From positions 1,630,976 through 1,694,975 of the forward strand of contig JAYKAV010000467.1 in assembly GCA_035582835.1 (NCBI GenBank): a DNA stretch of 64,000 nt, written 5' to 3'. Positions 1 to 10,001 of this stretch are shown piece after piece. A program made the position numbers and the translations under genes. Source of the DNA: Phoebastria nigripes (taxonomy: Eukaryota > Chordata > Aves > Procellariiformes > Diomedeidae). The notes under the pieces were generated by a model. That model was not told the origin of the DNA and made no database searches. It worked only from the letters and a program-made list of their open reading frames with translations. Within the stretch, counting starts at the first letter, position 1. Every line of letters starts with the position of its first letter.

Positions 1-3000
1 AGCTAGCTTAGTGTAGCAGTTCAGGTAAGAAACTGAGATTCGTGGGATCATATACCAACTGTGACACTGGGCGTGGGCTGATTCTGAAAATTTTAGGCCT
101 CTCCACAGACGTCTGATCACCCGGGAACAATGGAGAAAAGCAGTGGAGAAAGATTGGTGCCTCTGAGCAGTGATTCAGGGCTGCCACGATGCGAGGCACT
201 CTCTGAAGCTGCCTGTTTCCTCTCACGGACCATAGAGGGCACTGAGGATTGAGGATAGCGTTCCCAACTTAAACACCTGCGTTAAATGNGAAGTTGAAGT
301 GCAAGGAACCCAAACCAAACATCATATCCTTCGGTGAATGAACTCCATGTCTTTATGTATACGTAGGTGGTAATATCTATCCACCTTCTTAAAATATTTT
401 GAGGTTGTTGAATAAAAGAAGCAGTGCCAGTATGACTATTAGTTTAACTTTTAGGATTCAGATTTTCCTTGATTTTGTAGAAGCTTGAGTTTAACAAGCA
501 ATTTATGTCTATTATAAAGCCATATGCAAGTAATGGATGTAAACACAACCTTTTCAAATTCAGGGAGTATGGGTGCAGTTGTAATCTTCTATTTGTGGTC
601 TTACACTATTTTCTATTGCAAAAACTTAATAGAAGTTGGTATTTCTAGTGGGTAGCTAGACATCTCCCCAAAACTGTGTACAAGCAGGTTTTTTTGTGGC
701 TTCTTCAGCAGACAAGCCAAAGTTGAGGAGACTGATTGATATTTAAGTCTTAAATGACATTCTTTTTAGAACTTAATTGATGTACACTCTATGGTAAGAA
801 ACTTAGCCTGCTCTGTATGTACTATGTACGTTCTGAGAACTAAAGAACCAGAACCATACTTCTGTCTAATCCATCACATTTCACTGAAGAGCTGTGAAGC
901 ATAGTTATTGTTTTTATAGTTTCTTTCCAAGAGCAGTAGGAAGTAATGATACTGCTTCACTAAGTGTCACAGCTGCTTCTCCAGGTCGCACTGTGCCTAA
1001 CTGGAATTTACAAATGTCCCAGGACAGTGCCTGCAAGAACCTCTTTACTTGAATCATTGTGCTCTGCATATGGTGTAAGAATGAGGTCCTGATACTTGCA
1101 GTAATAGTAATTGTACTGTATAGTGTTTCAGTGCTCTGAAGTGTTCATCACATAGTCAGGGAATATCTCTCACAGCTGTTCTAGTGTCCTTGCTAAATTC
1201 TAGTTCAAGTAACATATTTTCCTAAACAAAAATTCCTTTTCACAGCTCCAATGTTTTTTATTTCCTTTTTGCAGGGTACCACAAGGATTCCTGGTGATCC
1301 AGGGTAAAAGTGAAGTTTGAGACTCTCATTATAAGATATACTTTAATGAGTCAGGACTGCTGTCATAACAAAGGACCCTAATTCTAATTCCTTATTCCTT
1401 TTTGGGTGACTAGACCTATATGCTATAGTACATTTTTTCTGTGTGTTATATGGCTGCCATTTTCCATCTGAACTTGGCAGTATCTTTTTTTGCTTATGTG
1501 TGTTTAGAAACGCTTTAAAAAGTATTGTGAGCTCTCTACTGATGAAGGACACTGTATAGATCTTCAGTACTGATAATGAGTGCCCATTTCAGTATTAAAT
1601 GAACTTACAAGAGTAGTATATGTATTAGTCACTGAGATCTGAAAGACAGCCAGCATTGTTGGCTGCTTCCTGCTCTGTCTTATATGGAAAGAAACTGTTG
1701 TCAGTGGAAGTGGGAGTCTATACCTTATTTGAATTCTTAGTCCTACGGAATGGAATGCTATAGCAGTCTGTAGCATTACGTGTACATCCCTCCTGCCTTC
1801 TGCTCGGCAGTGAAGTAGTCTTTAACAAAAGAGAAAATTCTAATATGTTTTCTTACCTAGTTTTCATGCTAGAGTTAAAGCACCTAAAGTTAAAAGCTTT
1901 TCAGTTCATTCTTAGCAGAGCAGAATGATCAAACATAAAGGAACATTGCCAAGACTAGAATATCTAGACATCAACCAGTCTTGACGCTGATTTTGTGGTC
2001 TGAAACACCTCAGCTTCAGGATCACGTGTTTAAATGATACTGCATGTTCAAAAGACAGTCAGCAAAGGTACGTGATTCACTGCTATGGAACTTGTACTTA
2101 TCTCCTTCTTCCTTAAAGTATGGGAAATAATGTTCTTAGAAATGCCCTCACAACTGTGATATCTCACTGACATAAATTTACCTTTATGGTAACAGCAGTG
2201 GTCAGTTTCGCAAAATATAGAAATGCATGTTCTTGAATTTGAATTGTTAATGACACACATATCAGTTTGGGTAGCTGTCAGCTTGCCTATCCTTGCCAAC
2301 ACCAGGTCCACTCTTAAGTTTCAAATGTATGGAGTATACACTTAGAACAGGCATCACTTAGCAAAAACAACCAACTAAAATTGTGTAACTTAGATTGTCA
2401 TCAAATACAGTAGTATATATCTGATTTTTTAGAAGAAGCTTGGTAGCCTAGCTTGCAAAGCTCAGACAGTTGAGCTCAGGCAACTGAAAATTGCCATCAG
2501 GATGTTTCATCCCTGCAAGAAAATCAGGTGCTTTCTCCTTAACTGTTTCTCCATTCTGAGGCATACAAGAGCAGTAGATTCGAACGCTCATCTGACTTCC
2601 CTTTCTTTCAGTAGCAGAAAGCCTTTATAGAAGACATCAGATATGTTTTTACAGGTGGAAATATTCCTTCCCATATGCATGCTTTTTAAGAGCTCTACCC
2701 ACAGAATTAGCACAGGAATTTTTTCTCTACCCTCCAAAGGTTCACAGTCATACTTGGCAGGAAGCAGCCAGGGCAGGCCACTCTGTAAGGGAAGATGAGC
2801 CAGAGGCCAAGGCAGGCAGGACAGTAGCCTCACTGACAAGGGTGCAGTCCCACAGTACCTCAGCATGAAGAGCAGTGATGGTAGCAAGGTTCAACCGATA
2901 GTTCAGATCACCAGGCAAGTCTATAGTGATGAGACAGGTCCGAGATCAAGCCAGAAAGTCGAGTGAGCAGGTCAGGATCAGAGTCAAGAGTCAGGATGGT

Positions 3001-3209
3001 AGAAGACCAAGCACAGGCATTCTGGCAACAAAATTCAGGCAGAGACTGAAAGCAAGAGCCCGAGCTTAAAAGCAGCTCTGGAGTGAAGGTGGACAGGACT
3101 CCACTTCCCACAGCTTTTTCTCATACCACTCTTTCTACACAGCCCTCTGACTCAAGGTCACAGAGCTGCATGAAGCCAGTGCTGAGGTTGAGTCATAGGC
3201 AGCTAAATC
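1..3209. other. Non-coding stretch, no gene recognised
   Basis: AT-rich DNA with stop codons in all frames. The open frames are all under 100 codons, and none shows a domain, a signal peptide or convincing splice sites. A short degenerate direct repetition of GTCAGG/GTCAAGAG-type words at about 2930-3010 is the only internal structure noticed. There is one N at 289. This is probably intergenic or intronic. Confidence 0.6.
2925..3012. repeat. Degenerate GTCAGG/GAGTCAAG word cluster
   Basis: Variants of the words AGGTC, GTCAGGATC, GAGTCAAGAG and GTCAGGATGG recur within about 80 bases, giving an imperfect tandem texture. It could be a decayed minisatellite or the edge of an old interspersed repeat. 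I cannot assign a family. Confidence 0.3.
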
Positions 3210-3735
3210 AGAATCATAGAATATCTCAAGTTGGAAGGGACCCATAAGGACCATGGACTCCAATTCCCTGCTCCTCGCAGGACTGCCTAAAACTAAACCA
3301 CATGACCAAGGGTGTCATCCAGATGCTTCTTGAACTCTGACAGGCTTGGTGCCATGACCACTTCCCTGGGGAGCCTGTTCCAGTGACCGACTACACTTTC
3401 TGTGAAGAACCTTTTCCTAATGCCCAATCTGAACTTCTCCTGACGCAGCTTCATTCCATCTCCTCATGTCCTATTGCTGGTCACCAGAGAGAGGAGATCA
3501 GCACCTCCCCCTCCACTGCCCCCCTTGAGGAAATTGTAGGCTGCAATGAGGTCACTCCTCAGCCTTCTCTTCTCCAAGCTGAACAAACCAAGTGACTTCA
3601 GCCGCTCCTCAAAAGTCTTGCCCTCGAGACCTTTCACCATCGTGATCACCCTCCTCTGGACACATTCTAATAGTTTGATGTCTTTCTTATATTGAGGTGC
3701 CCAAAACTGCACACAGTACTCGAGGTTGGGCTGCA
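3210..3735 (-). mobile_element. CR1 LINE, 5'-truncated 3' end
   Basis: On the minus strand this reads as the end of CR1 ORF2 followed by the 3' UTR. The decoded C-terminal reverse-transcriptase tail includes [38 protein letters not shown] and RRLRSDLIAAYNFLKGG in the order known for bird CR1. The element ends, at the low-coordinate side, in the ATTCTATGATTCT-type 3' terminus at 3211-3222. Similarity stops abruptly near 3735 (just before the LEYC block in sense), which is the usual 5' truncation of target-primed LINE insertion. No flanking duplication is visible, as is normal for CR1. The open frame continues past the break to 3865 only by chance. Confidence 0.93.
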
Positions 3736-4035
3736 ATTCCTGGAGAAGAGGCACACTTGGGACCCTAACAAAGCTTGATACGCCAACTGCATGTTTGTTT
3801 AGTTTGAGTTGACTTGCTTTAATGTCTAGAAAAAAATTAAGATCCACATCTGTAATTTTGGACATGGTAAGGTGAACTGTTCTGCCTATAGCTGATACAA
3901 GTTAAGAAGGTGGCCCCCAGTGTTACTTGCCAAAGCTTTTATGTGAGGGGCCAACGTCCAGCTGGACTTGTGTTTGTAATTGCTCTCTAACAGTTCTGTC
4001 AAAATTATCTGGTTTAAAAACTTCTACTAAAAACA

Positions 4036-4078
4036 TGTTTAAGATAAACTGTGTGTAAGGTGTGTTTAAGATAAACTG
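4036..4078 (+). repeat. 16-bp direct repeat
   Basis: The 16-mer TGTTTAAGATAAACTG occurs at 4036-4051 and again at 4063-4078, a 27-bp period with an 11-base TG-rich spacer. It is a local duplication with no wider array. Confidence 0.8.
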
Positions 4079-4443
4079 AGTCAGTTAACAGAACTGGGTT
4101 AGGGAGCAAATACATATGCACTGATGCTGGTAGGCCTTTAGGGGAAGCAACCTCTTAATTCAAATTGACTGTGGCTAGATCAGGATGTCTAAAATGTCCT
4201 TACATACTCCATGCTCTAAAAACCCTAGTTTTGGAAATTAAGACTGGAAGGTATCTTCTGAGTGGGTTAGTCTTATTACAAGCTATTGTGGGAAACTCTC
4301 TTCTAATCCCTTTCATAAACTGATCAAATTCAACCTCTAAACTATTTTTCCCTGTTGGAGGGTTTGTGCAGAATTTCTTTATTCTGAAGGTTTGTAACAT
4401 TTAAATTTCTGATCTAAATTTATTTATAGCCAGCTTATAAACA

Positions 4444-4467
4444 TTTTTTTTTTTTTTTTTTTTTTTT
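4444..4467. repeat. Poly-T (24 bases)
   Basis: An uninterrupted run of T. On the minus strand it is a poly-A run immediately beyond the 3' end of the neighbouring CR1. CR1 elements normally end in short ATTCTATG-type repeats rather than poly-A, so this is more likely an independent homopolymer than part of the element. Confidence 0.85.
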
Positions 4468-4483
4468 AGCATCATCCTCTAGT

Positions 4484-4995
4484 TTCATAGAACCACGGAA
4501 TGGTTGAGGTTGCAAGAGACCTCAAGATCATCTAGTCCAACTTGAGCAAGGGTCACCCAAAGCAAGATGCTCAAGACCATGTCCAGTAGGGTTCTGAGTA
4601 TCTCCAAGGGTGGAGACTCCACAACCTCTCTGGGCAACCTGTTCCAGTGTTGGCTACCCTCACAGTAAGAAAGTGTTTTCTTACATTGAAATGGAATTTC
4701 CTGGTTCATGCTCATTGCCTCTGGTCCTTTCTTTGGGCACCAATGGGAAGAGTCTGGCTCCATCTTCTTTGCGCCCTCTCTCCTCCCCCTAATCAGGCAT
4801 TTGTACAGATTGATAAGATCCCTCTGAGCCTTCTCCTTTCCAGGCTAAACAGTCCCGTCTTTTTCACCCTTTCTTCATATGATAGATGCTCCAAGCCCTT
4901 AATCGTCTTTGTTGACATCTGCTGGACTTGCTCCAGTCTCCTTGTCTCTCTTGTACAGGGTAGCCTAGAACTGGACACAACACTCCAGATATCCA
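4484..4995 (-). mobile_element. CR1 LINE, 5'-truncated, older subfamily
   Basis: A minus-strand CR1 3' end. The plus strand shows the reverse complement of the characteristic tail: TCATAGAA at 4484, then TCATCTAGTCCAACTTGAGCA, the GGGCAACCTGTTCCAGTG block near 4633-4650, and the TTGGGCACCAATGGGAAGA block. The sense strand then carries the degenerate [33 protein letters not shown] peptide near the CR1 C-terminus, quoted here as a description of the LINE remnant. The reading frame is broken further upstream, and similarity fades after the ACACTCCAGAT word near 4990. Base changes against the copy at 3210 show it belongs to a different, more diverged CR1 subfamily. Confidence 0.92.
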
Positions 4996-5926
4996 ACTTT
5001 GTTATCGACACATTACTTTTTGTGCCAGGTTTATTAATAAAGAATAAACAAAACAGATTCTCAAGATTAATCAATTCTACTAGGAACCTTTTCACTTTAT
5101 TTTTCAACAGTAACTGTTGTCACCTACCAGTTCTTTACTGGCAATAAACCCTATTTTGTAAGCAATTTCTTTTGCTTGCAGCATTTCTTTTGTTTAAAAA
5201 AAGAGTATTTTTATCAAAAACTGTGTTGGGTAATTTGTACCTTTCCTAAATTTGTGCTTCATATCTGCCTCTTCCATTAACAAATGCTGTAAATAATTAA
5301 AAGATAAATAACTTATTAGAAAGAACAGGAAAAGTGTGAATGATTATTGGAAACTTTTGAAGAAGATTTTACTAGATGTCCCAGAATCAAAAAGTAGATG
5401 ACACAGTCTAAAAATCCTATTTAGAGAGAAAATTAAAGCAGCTATTTCAGAAATGATAGATATCAAGAAAGGGAAAACTAAACAATTCATATTGTAAAGC
5501 AGAAGGTAGGAAATGCAGAAAGGTAGTAAGAGAATTAAGTACAGGAGGACGAGCTTATAGCCAGCAGAGTTAAGGATAACTAGGAGTTTTGATTATATTC
5601 TCTTCTAATAAAAGAATTGGTCCAGGAACAGTTGAAATGTTCAGTGAATATTTATGATCTACACCTGGAGAAGAGTTTTGTTCATGGCCTAGTACGTGCA
5701 TGCACTTAATTATAAAAGGATAGGTCAGGTTTACATATCTCAAAAAGACCCTTTTCCAGGGAAAGAATGATTCTATAAAGAAGCTGGTTCGAAGAAATAT
5801 CATAGCCAGAATCAAACAGGAGGTAGAATAGGTGGTCACAACAGATTTCTTATATGACGTATTTGGTGAATATTCTATCAAATTGAAACCAGTGCTTCTA
5901 GCGACAATGATGACAGTTGATGGTGG
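4996..5926. other. Non-coding stretch
   Basis: AT-rich unique sequence between a CR1 end and solo LTR A. No reading frame, RNA gene or repeat is recognised. Confidence 0.55.
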
Positions 5927-5931
5927 CACCT
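5927..5931. repeat. 5-bp target-site duplication, left (LTR A)
   Basis: CACCT immediately precedes the TG end of LTR A and is repeated exactly at 6488-6492 after the CA end. Confidence 0.9.
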
Positions 5932-6059
5932 TGTCGTGGTTTAACCCTAGCCAGCAACTATACACCACACAGCTACTCGCCCATCCCACCCTCCAGTAGG
6001 ATGGGGGAGAGAATTGGGAGGGCAAAAGTGGGAAAACTCGTGGGTTGAGATAAAAACAG

Positions 6060-6065
6060 TTTAAT
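6060..6065 (-). terminator. LTR A polyadenylation signal ATTAAA
   Basis: TTTAAT on the plus strand is ATTAAA in the LTR sense. It sits upstream of the conserved CTCAACCCACGAG segment at the same place as in LTRs B and C. Confidence 0.55.
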
Positions 6066-6085
6066 AATTGAAATAAAGTAGAACA

Positions 6086-6120
6086 GTAGTAATACTAATA
6101 ATAACAACAACAATAATAGA
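6086..6120. repeat. TAA/CAA microsatellite inside LTR A
   Basis: Interrupted trinucleotide repeats (TAATAATAACAACAACAATAAT) lie in the variable middle of LTR A and are absent from LTRs B and C. Confidence 0.75.
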
Positions 6121-6224
6121 ATATACAAAGCAGGCAATGCACAACGCAACTTCTCACCACCTGCCGACCGATGCCCAGCCCGTCCCTGAGCCACGATTCC
6201 CCCTTCCTGGACCATGCCTCCTGG

Positions 6225-6247
6225 TTTATATACTGAACATGATGTCA
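6225..6247 (-). promoter_or_regulatory. LTR A core promoter: TATA box and CRE-like site
   Basis: In LTR sense, a TGACATCA box (6240-6247) is followed 7 bases later by TATATAAA (6232-6225). The same arrangement occurs in LTR B. The 8-mer is one CpG transition from the palindromic CRE TGACGTCA. Confidence 0.55.
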
Positions 6248-6487
6248 TATGGTATGGAATACCCCATTGGCCAGTTGGGTTAGTTGTCCTGGCTATGCTC
6301 CCTCCCAGCTTTTCGTGCACCTGGCAGAGCATGGGAAGCCAAGAAGTCCTTGACCAGTGTAAGCACTACTTAGCAACAACTAAAACATCAATGTGCCATC
6401 AACATTCCTCTCATACCAAACCCAAAACACAGCACCACACCAGCTACTAGAAAGAAAAATACCTCTATCCCAGCCGAAACCAGGACA

Positions 6488-6492
6488 CACCT
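6488..6492. repeat. 5-bp target-site duplication, right (LTR A)
   Basis: CACCT is an exact copy of 5927-5931. Confidence 0.9.
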
Positions 6493-8747
6493 GAAGAAAA
6501 TTTTTGCCTCCTATACTTAGTTTTTATTTCCAATTAGAAAATGTGATTTTATCACTATTGCTTTTGAAACAGTCTTAGTCAATAATATTTTACGTTGCAT
6601 AATGATCCTCCAAATTAAGGGACAGGATGTTTTTGCTATTCTGTTTCTTTTTATTTCCCAGCAATACTATCTTTCATCTAGCTTGGATGATGAGGTGGGT
6701 GTTCATGCTCTCTGTCACATCTCCCCAAGGTTTTTGGTCTGTTATTTTACACATTATATAATGTTTGCTGGAGAAAGCCCATGGCTTTGGTGTCCTTTTT
6801 GAATGGAAGTGTTTCATAATGTGGTTGAAGACTATGATTCAGCTTAACCTTTATATCATGTGGATACTGAATTACCTACTCTCACTTACATTTCAAGACT
6901 CCTTCAGCCTAATACGACACAATATTCTTGATTCTGAGACTTGCCAGTAAACTGTGATTAACAACGGAACACCTGCATAACTATGACTATTTATTCCATT
7001 CAAATTTTTGCTTCATTCCTCTCCTTGAATTTTATGCTTTTTCCTCCAATTTGCTTCTGAAAAGGGAAGCCTTTTCCTCCCTGCTCCCATCAGGCATACA
7101 TTACAGGAGACAATGTGTTTTCTCCAAGGAAAGCTTTCACTTCATCAAAAATACCAAGGAAGTATTCCAAAAAACAGAGAGCACACTTTTTCCTGCTCTG
7201 ATTCAAGAACATTTTTCACATTAGTCACAGTCCTTTTCAAGGCAGGGAGAGGCGGGGCCCTTCATTTTCATTCTTAAAACCTTTTGAACCAAACAAGTAC
7301 GTTTATACTCAGCCCTGAAGTTTAACTACTCCGTGCTTGTTGTGTTTTTTTAATTGCTCAAACATTTCCTCTGGAAATTTTGATGTCTCCATTTTGGAAT
7401 GGAGAACAGAAAGACATGTGAGTTCTGGTGATTCACACAAACTGCCCCAATAATTGCATTGCCCACTCCAACAGTGGAAAGAACAGCCCTCAGACTCCTT
7501 TGTTAGATGAAGGATATTCATGACTCCTGCACCAGTTCTGCCTTGTGATGTTGGTATTGAATTTCCCATTGACTTGATTGGAAGGAGAATCAAACTCACA
7601 GAAATGACAGTGAGAAGCACAATGCAAATTTTATACCCACAAAACCATTGCTTACATCAGTCTAGGAGAGGCAGGCAGTGAATAGTTTGGAAGCTGCTGC
7701 TTGATTTTACTGGAGAATCTGCAGAAAAAAAAGTTGAAGGCAGAGGAGAGGGCTGTTTGAGTTGTTTAGAGATGATTGCCTATGCTAAATTTGCATGTTG
7801 GGCAAGTGCTTTACAAAATGTCTCTGCCTCAGGGAGCTAATAAATTAAAACAGATACACATAAGAAAGACAGGTAAAACAAGTAGGAGGACTTCTTCCTT
7901 GCACTGTACTTTCCTCAAAAATCACAGAATAGTTGTATCCCAATCCCCTGTATCAGGGATTCAAATTAGATCCCTTAACGCTAGCAATGGCTGACTGGGG
8001 AGGAGATATTCTCAGATATTCTTTGCTCTCTTTAACATCCTGGTAGTGCCAGAGAAGTATAAAACAGCTTTAGTGTAACTGAGGATTGGGCTGCCACAAT
8101 GGTAGGTTTGTTGCTTCTTTCATAGGAAATGCCTGTATTAATTTACATCACTCCCATAAATCACAGCTGGAAAAAATTGTGTAAGTTAAATATCTTCACT
8201 TTGCTGCCATGTGGTAGAAGTTGGCGCCTTACTGGCTATTTGCCCTTTGGAGAGAAATCAGTAATATGATGTTTGGATATCCTCCAAGTACAACTTCTGC
8301 ATTTACACTGTATACATCCTTCGTGAGAGATGCTGATAAGCCTCACCCAAACAATTCTGTTTTCTCAGGAATCTTCAGTCCTGATTCCAGTCAGTTCCCT
8401 GGAAACAACTTTTAACAAGACTATGACTTTCTACCAATTCTAGGCTGTGCAAAAGTTCCCCACAAAGAATCTGCACTATCAAAAAACCCTATGTGACCCA
8501 TTGTGCTACATGGTTGTCTCTTATGCTGTGTTTAGCATCTTTCAGCCTAAGTTGAGAATGCATTAAAAATGTATTGAACACAATCTAGTAAATGCAAATG
8601 TAATAATGTAGTGATTTCATGAAATGGTATCAGTCTGATGCTCACTTAAAAATAATTTTTTATTTGTCCTTCGGTTCTTTGAAATGTTGGCCAGTTCACT
8701 AATGTGGTCAGTAAATATGGAAAAGAACATGAGATTCTGACATTTAC
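6493..8747. other. Non-coding stretch
   Basis: Unique AT-rich DNA. Open frames (for example 7309-7620 minus, 103 codons from a GTG) have no recognisable domain. An isolated GC box (GAGGCGGGG, near 7248) has no accompanying CpG island. Confidence 0.5.
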
Positions 8748-8925
8748 CTTCTGCATTAGAGTGCATCACTTTGTTCACCACCTCTGAAATCTTTTCTTGT
8801 AGGCAGGTTGCATTTTGATCTTGGTTGCACTTCTCATATATTTGATGTTCAATACAGAAACTTCTTTGACTGTAATTTATCCAGGAGTTCTCCCATGGCC
8901 CCACTTCTCTGCTAACTGGCAAAGT
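8748..8925 (-). other. Exon-like open segment (weak candidate)
   Basis: On the minus strand a 178-base segment is open in one frame. It is bounded by CTCACTACAG just upstream (AG at 8927-8926) and by AAG|GTAAAT (GT at 8747-8746), which resemble a splice acceptor and a good donor. The acceptor lacks a strong pyrimidine tract. The peptide is hydrophilic with three cysteines (SFCIEH, KCNQD, ATCLQ), a possible N-glycosylation site (NAT) and a helical-looking stretch (EKISEVVNKVMH). It would be phase 0 at the start and phase 1 at the end. The frame also runs on beyond the donor to 8617. I do not recognise the peptide, and no partner exons were identified, so chance remains the more likely explanation. 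Confidence 0.15.
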
Positions 8926-9396
8926 CTGTAGTGAGAATGTTATATAATGGTGTGTGCTGATGTATTGTTAAAGCTCTAATTCTAATAATGCACAAGGTAG
9001 GAAATTTCAAACTTATTTTCAGAGAAGGTTCTTCTGTCATTTTTCACTTTTACACCCTGATAGGGCATTGAATTGCATAATCCCAAAACATCAGATACCA
9101 AGATGTAGTATGATGCAGTCAAAACTGAACTGCACTGTTGTCTGTAATGAGCCATTCAGATATGTAAATATATGCCTATAAATATACATGTATGTGTATA
9201 TATAATTGTACATGTGCATATATATATAAACACACACAAAATAGTGTTCTATCATACGGTATTTGGGGATATGTATTGTATAATCATTCAATATAAAAGA
9301 ACACTTAACAGTAATGTGTATCACTGCTATCTTTAAAGGCACTTGGGATTATGCTATGTGAACACCAGAGGGATTAGATTTAATGACTATGCAGAA
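8926..9396. other. Non-coding stretch with AT-rich microsatellite
   Basis: Holds the TA/CA-rich tract at 9155-9237. No gene is seen. Confidence 0.5.
9155..9237. repeat. Imperfect TA/TG microsatellite
   Basis: Repeated TATATA, TGTGTATATATA, GCATATATATATA and ACACACAC words give an interrupted alternating purine-pyrimidine tract. Confidence 0.8.
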
Positions 9397-9401
9397 AGTG
9401 G
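9397..9401. repeat. 5-bp target-site duplication, left (LTR B)
   Basis: AGTGG precedes the TG end of LTR B and is repeated exactly at 9997-10001. Confidence 0.9.
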
Positions 9402-9527
9402 TGTTGTGGTTTAACCCCAGCCAGCATCTAAGCCCCACGCAGCCGCTCGCTCACTGCCCCCCGGTGGGATGGGGGAGAGAATCAGAAGGGTAAAAGTGAG
9501 AAAACTCGTGGGTTGAGAGAAAGACAG

Positions 9528-9533
9528 TTTAAT
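9528..9533 (-). terminator. LTR B polyadenylation signal ATTAAA
   Basis: TTTAAT on the plus strand is ATTAAA in LTR sense. It is positionally conserved in all three LTR copies. Confidence 0.55.
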
Positions 9534-9714
9534 AGGGAAAGCAAAAGCCCTGCACGCAAGCAAAGCAAAACAAGGAATTCATTCACTCCTTCCCATGGGC
9601 AGGCAGGTGTTCAGCCATCTCCAGGAAAGCAGGGCTCCATCACACGTAATGGTTACTTGGGAAGACAAACGCCATCACTCCGAATGTCCCCCCTTTCCTT
9701 CTTCTTCCCCCAGC

Positions 9715-9737
9715 TTTATATGCTGAGCATGACATCA
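9715..9737 (-). promoter_or_regulatory. LTR B core promoter: TATA box and CRE-like site
   Basis: In sense, TGATGTCA (9737-9730) is followed by GCATATAAAG with TATAAA at 9720-9715. Both match LTR A in order and spacing. Confidence 0.55.
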
Positions 9738-9996
9738 TATGGTATGGAATACCCCTTTGGTCAGTTAGGGTCAACTGTCCCAGCTGTGTCCTCTCCCAGC
9801 TTCTTATGCACCCCCAGCGTCCTCACTGGTGGGGTGGGGTGAGGAGCAGAAAAGGCCTTGACTCTGTGTAAGCACTGCTCAGCAATAACGAAAACATCTC
9901 TGTGTTATCAACACTGTTTTCAGCACAAATCCAAAACACAGCCCCATACCAGCTACTATGAAGAAACTTAACTCTATCCCAGCCAAAACCAGCACA

Positions 9997-10001
9997 AGTG
10001 G
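9997..10001. repeat. 5-bp target-site duplication, right (LTR B)
   Basis: AGTGG is an exact copy of 9397-9401. Confidence 0.9.

Larger units (their letters stand above)
3736..4483. other. Non-coding spacer between two CR1 copies
   Basis: No gene is seen. It holds a 16-bp direct repeat (4036-4051 and 4063-4078) and a 24-base poly-T run (4444-4467) lying 16 bases from the adjacent CR1 end. Confidence 0.55.
5932..6487 (-). mobile_element. Solo LTR A, ERVL-type endogenous retrovirus, 556 bp
   Basis: The element starts TGTCGTGGTTTAACC, ends CCAGGACA (5'-TG...CA-3'), and is bounded by a perfect 5-bp duplication CACCT. Five-base duplications are typical of class III (ERVL) integrases. On the minus strand it has an ordered promoter and polyadenylation layout: a CRE-like TGACATCA (6240-6247), a TATATAAA box (6225-6232) and an ATTAAA signal (6060-6065). 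There is no internal retroviral sequence, so it is the product of recombination between the two LTRs of a provirus. It shares both ends and the promoter area with LTRs B and C, but its middle (about 6066-6200) is different and contains TAA/CAA microsatellite sequence. It is therefore a distinct or recombinant subfamily. Confidence 0.9.
9402..9996 (-). mobile_element. Solo LTR B, ERVL-type endogenous retrovirus, 595 bp
   Basis: Starts TGTTGTGGTTTAACCCCAG and ends ACCAGCACA, with an exact 5-bp duplication AGTGG on both sides. In sense (minus) orientation it begins TGTGCTGGTTTTGGCTGGGA, a very common LTR start in bird genomes. It carries a CRE-like TGATGTCA (complement of 9730-9737), a TATAAA box (9715-9720) and an ATTAAA polyadenylation signal (9528-9533). 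No gag, pol or env sequence remains, so it is a solo LTR. It is highly similar along its length to LTR C at 27549-28184, including the CCATCACTCC and GGCAGGTGTTCAGCCATC blocks, and the two belong to one subfamily. The ERVL assignment rests on the 5-bp duplication and on memory of the family. Confidence 0.93.

Noticed and set aside
4444..4467. Poly-T as the poly-A tail of a processed pseudogene
   Set aside because: The adjacent sequence is a CR1 3' end, which does not use poly-A, and no gene-derived sequence adjoins it.
5570..6332. 151- and 119-codon minus-strand frames
   Set aside because: Both run through solo LTR A and its flank, and the Leu-rich stretch is translated TTA/TTG microsatellite.
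7240..7260. GC box (GAGGCGGGG) as a promoter
   Set aside because: Isolated, with no CpG island, TATA box or downstream gene.
7309..7620. 103-codon minus-strand frame with a hydrophobic start resembling a signal peptide
   Set aside because: Begins at GTG with no upstream ATG or Kozak context. The hydrophobic run is short, and no family is recognised.
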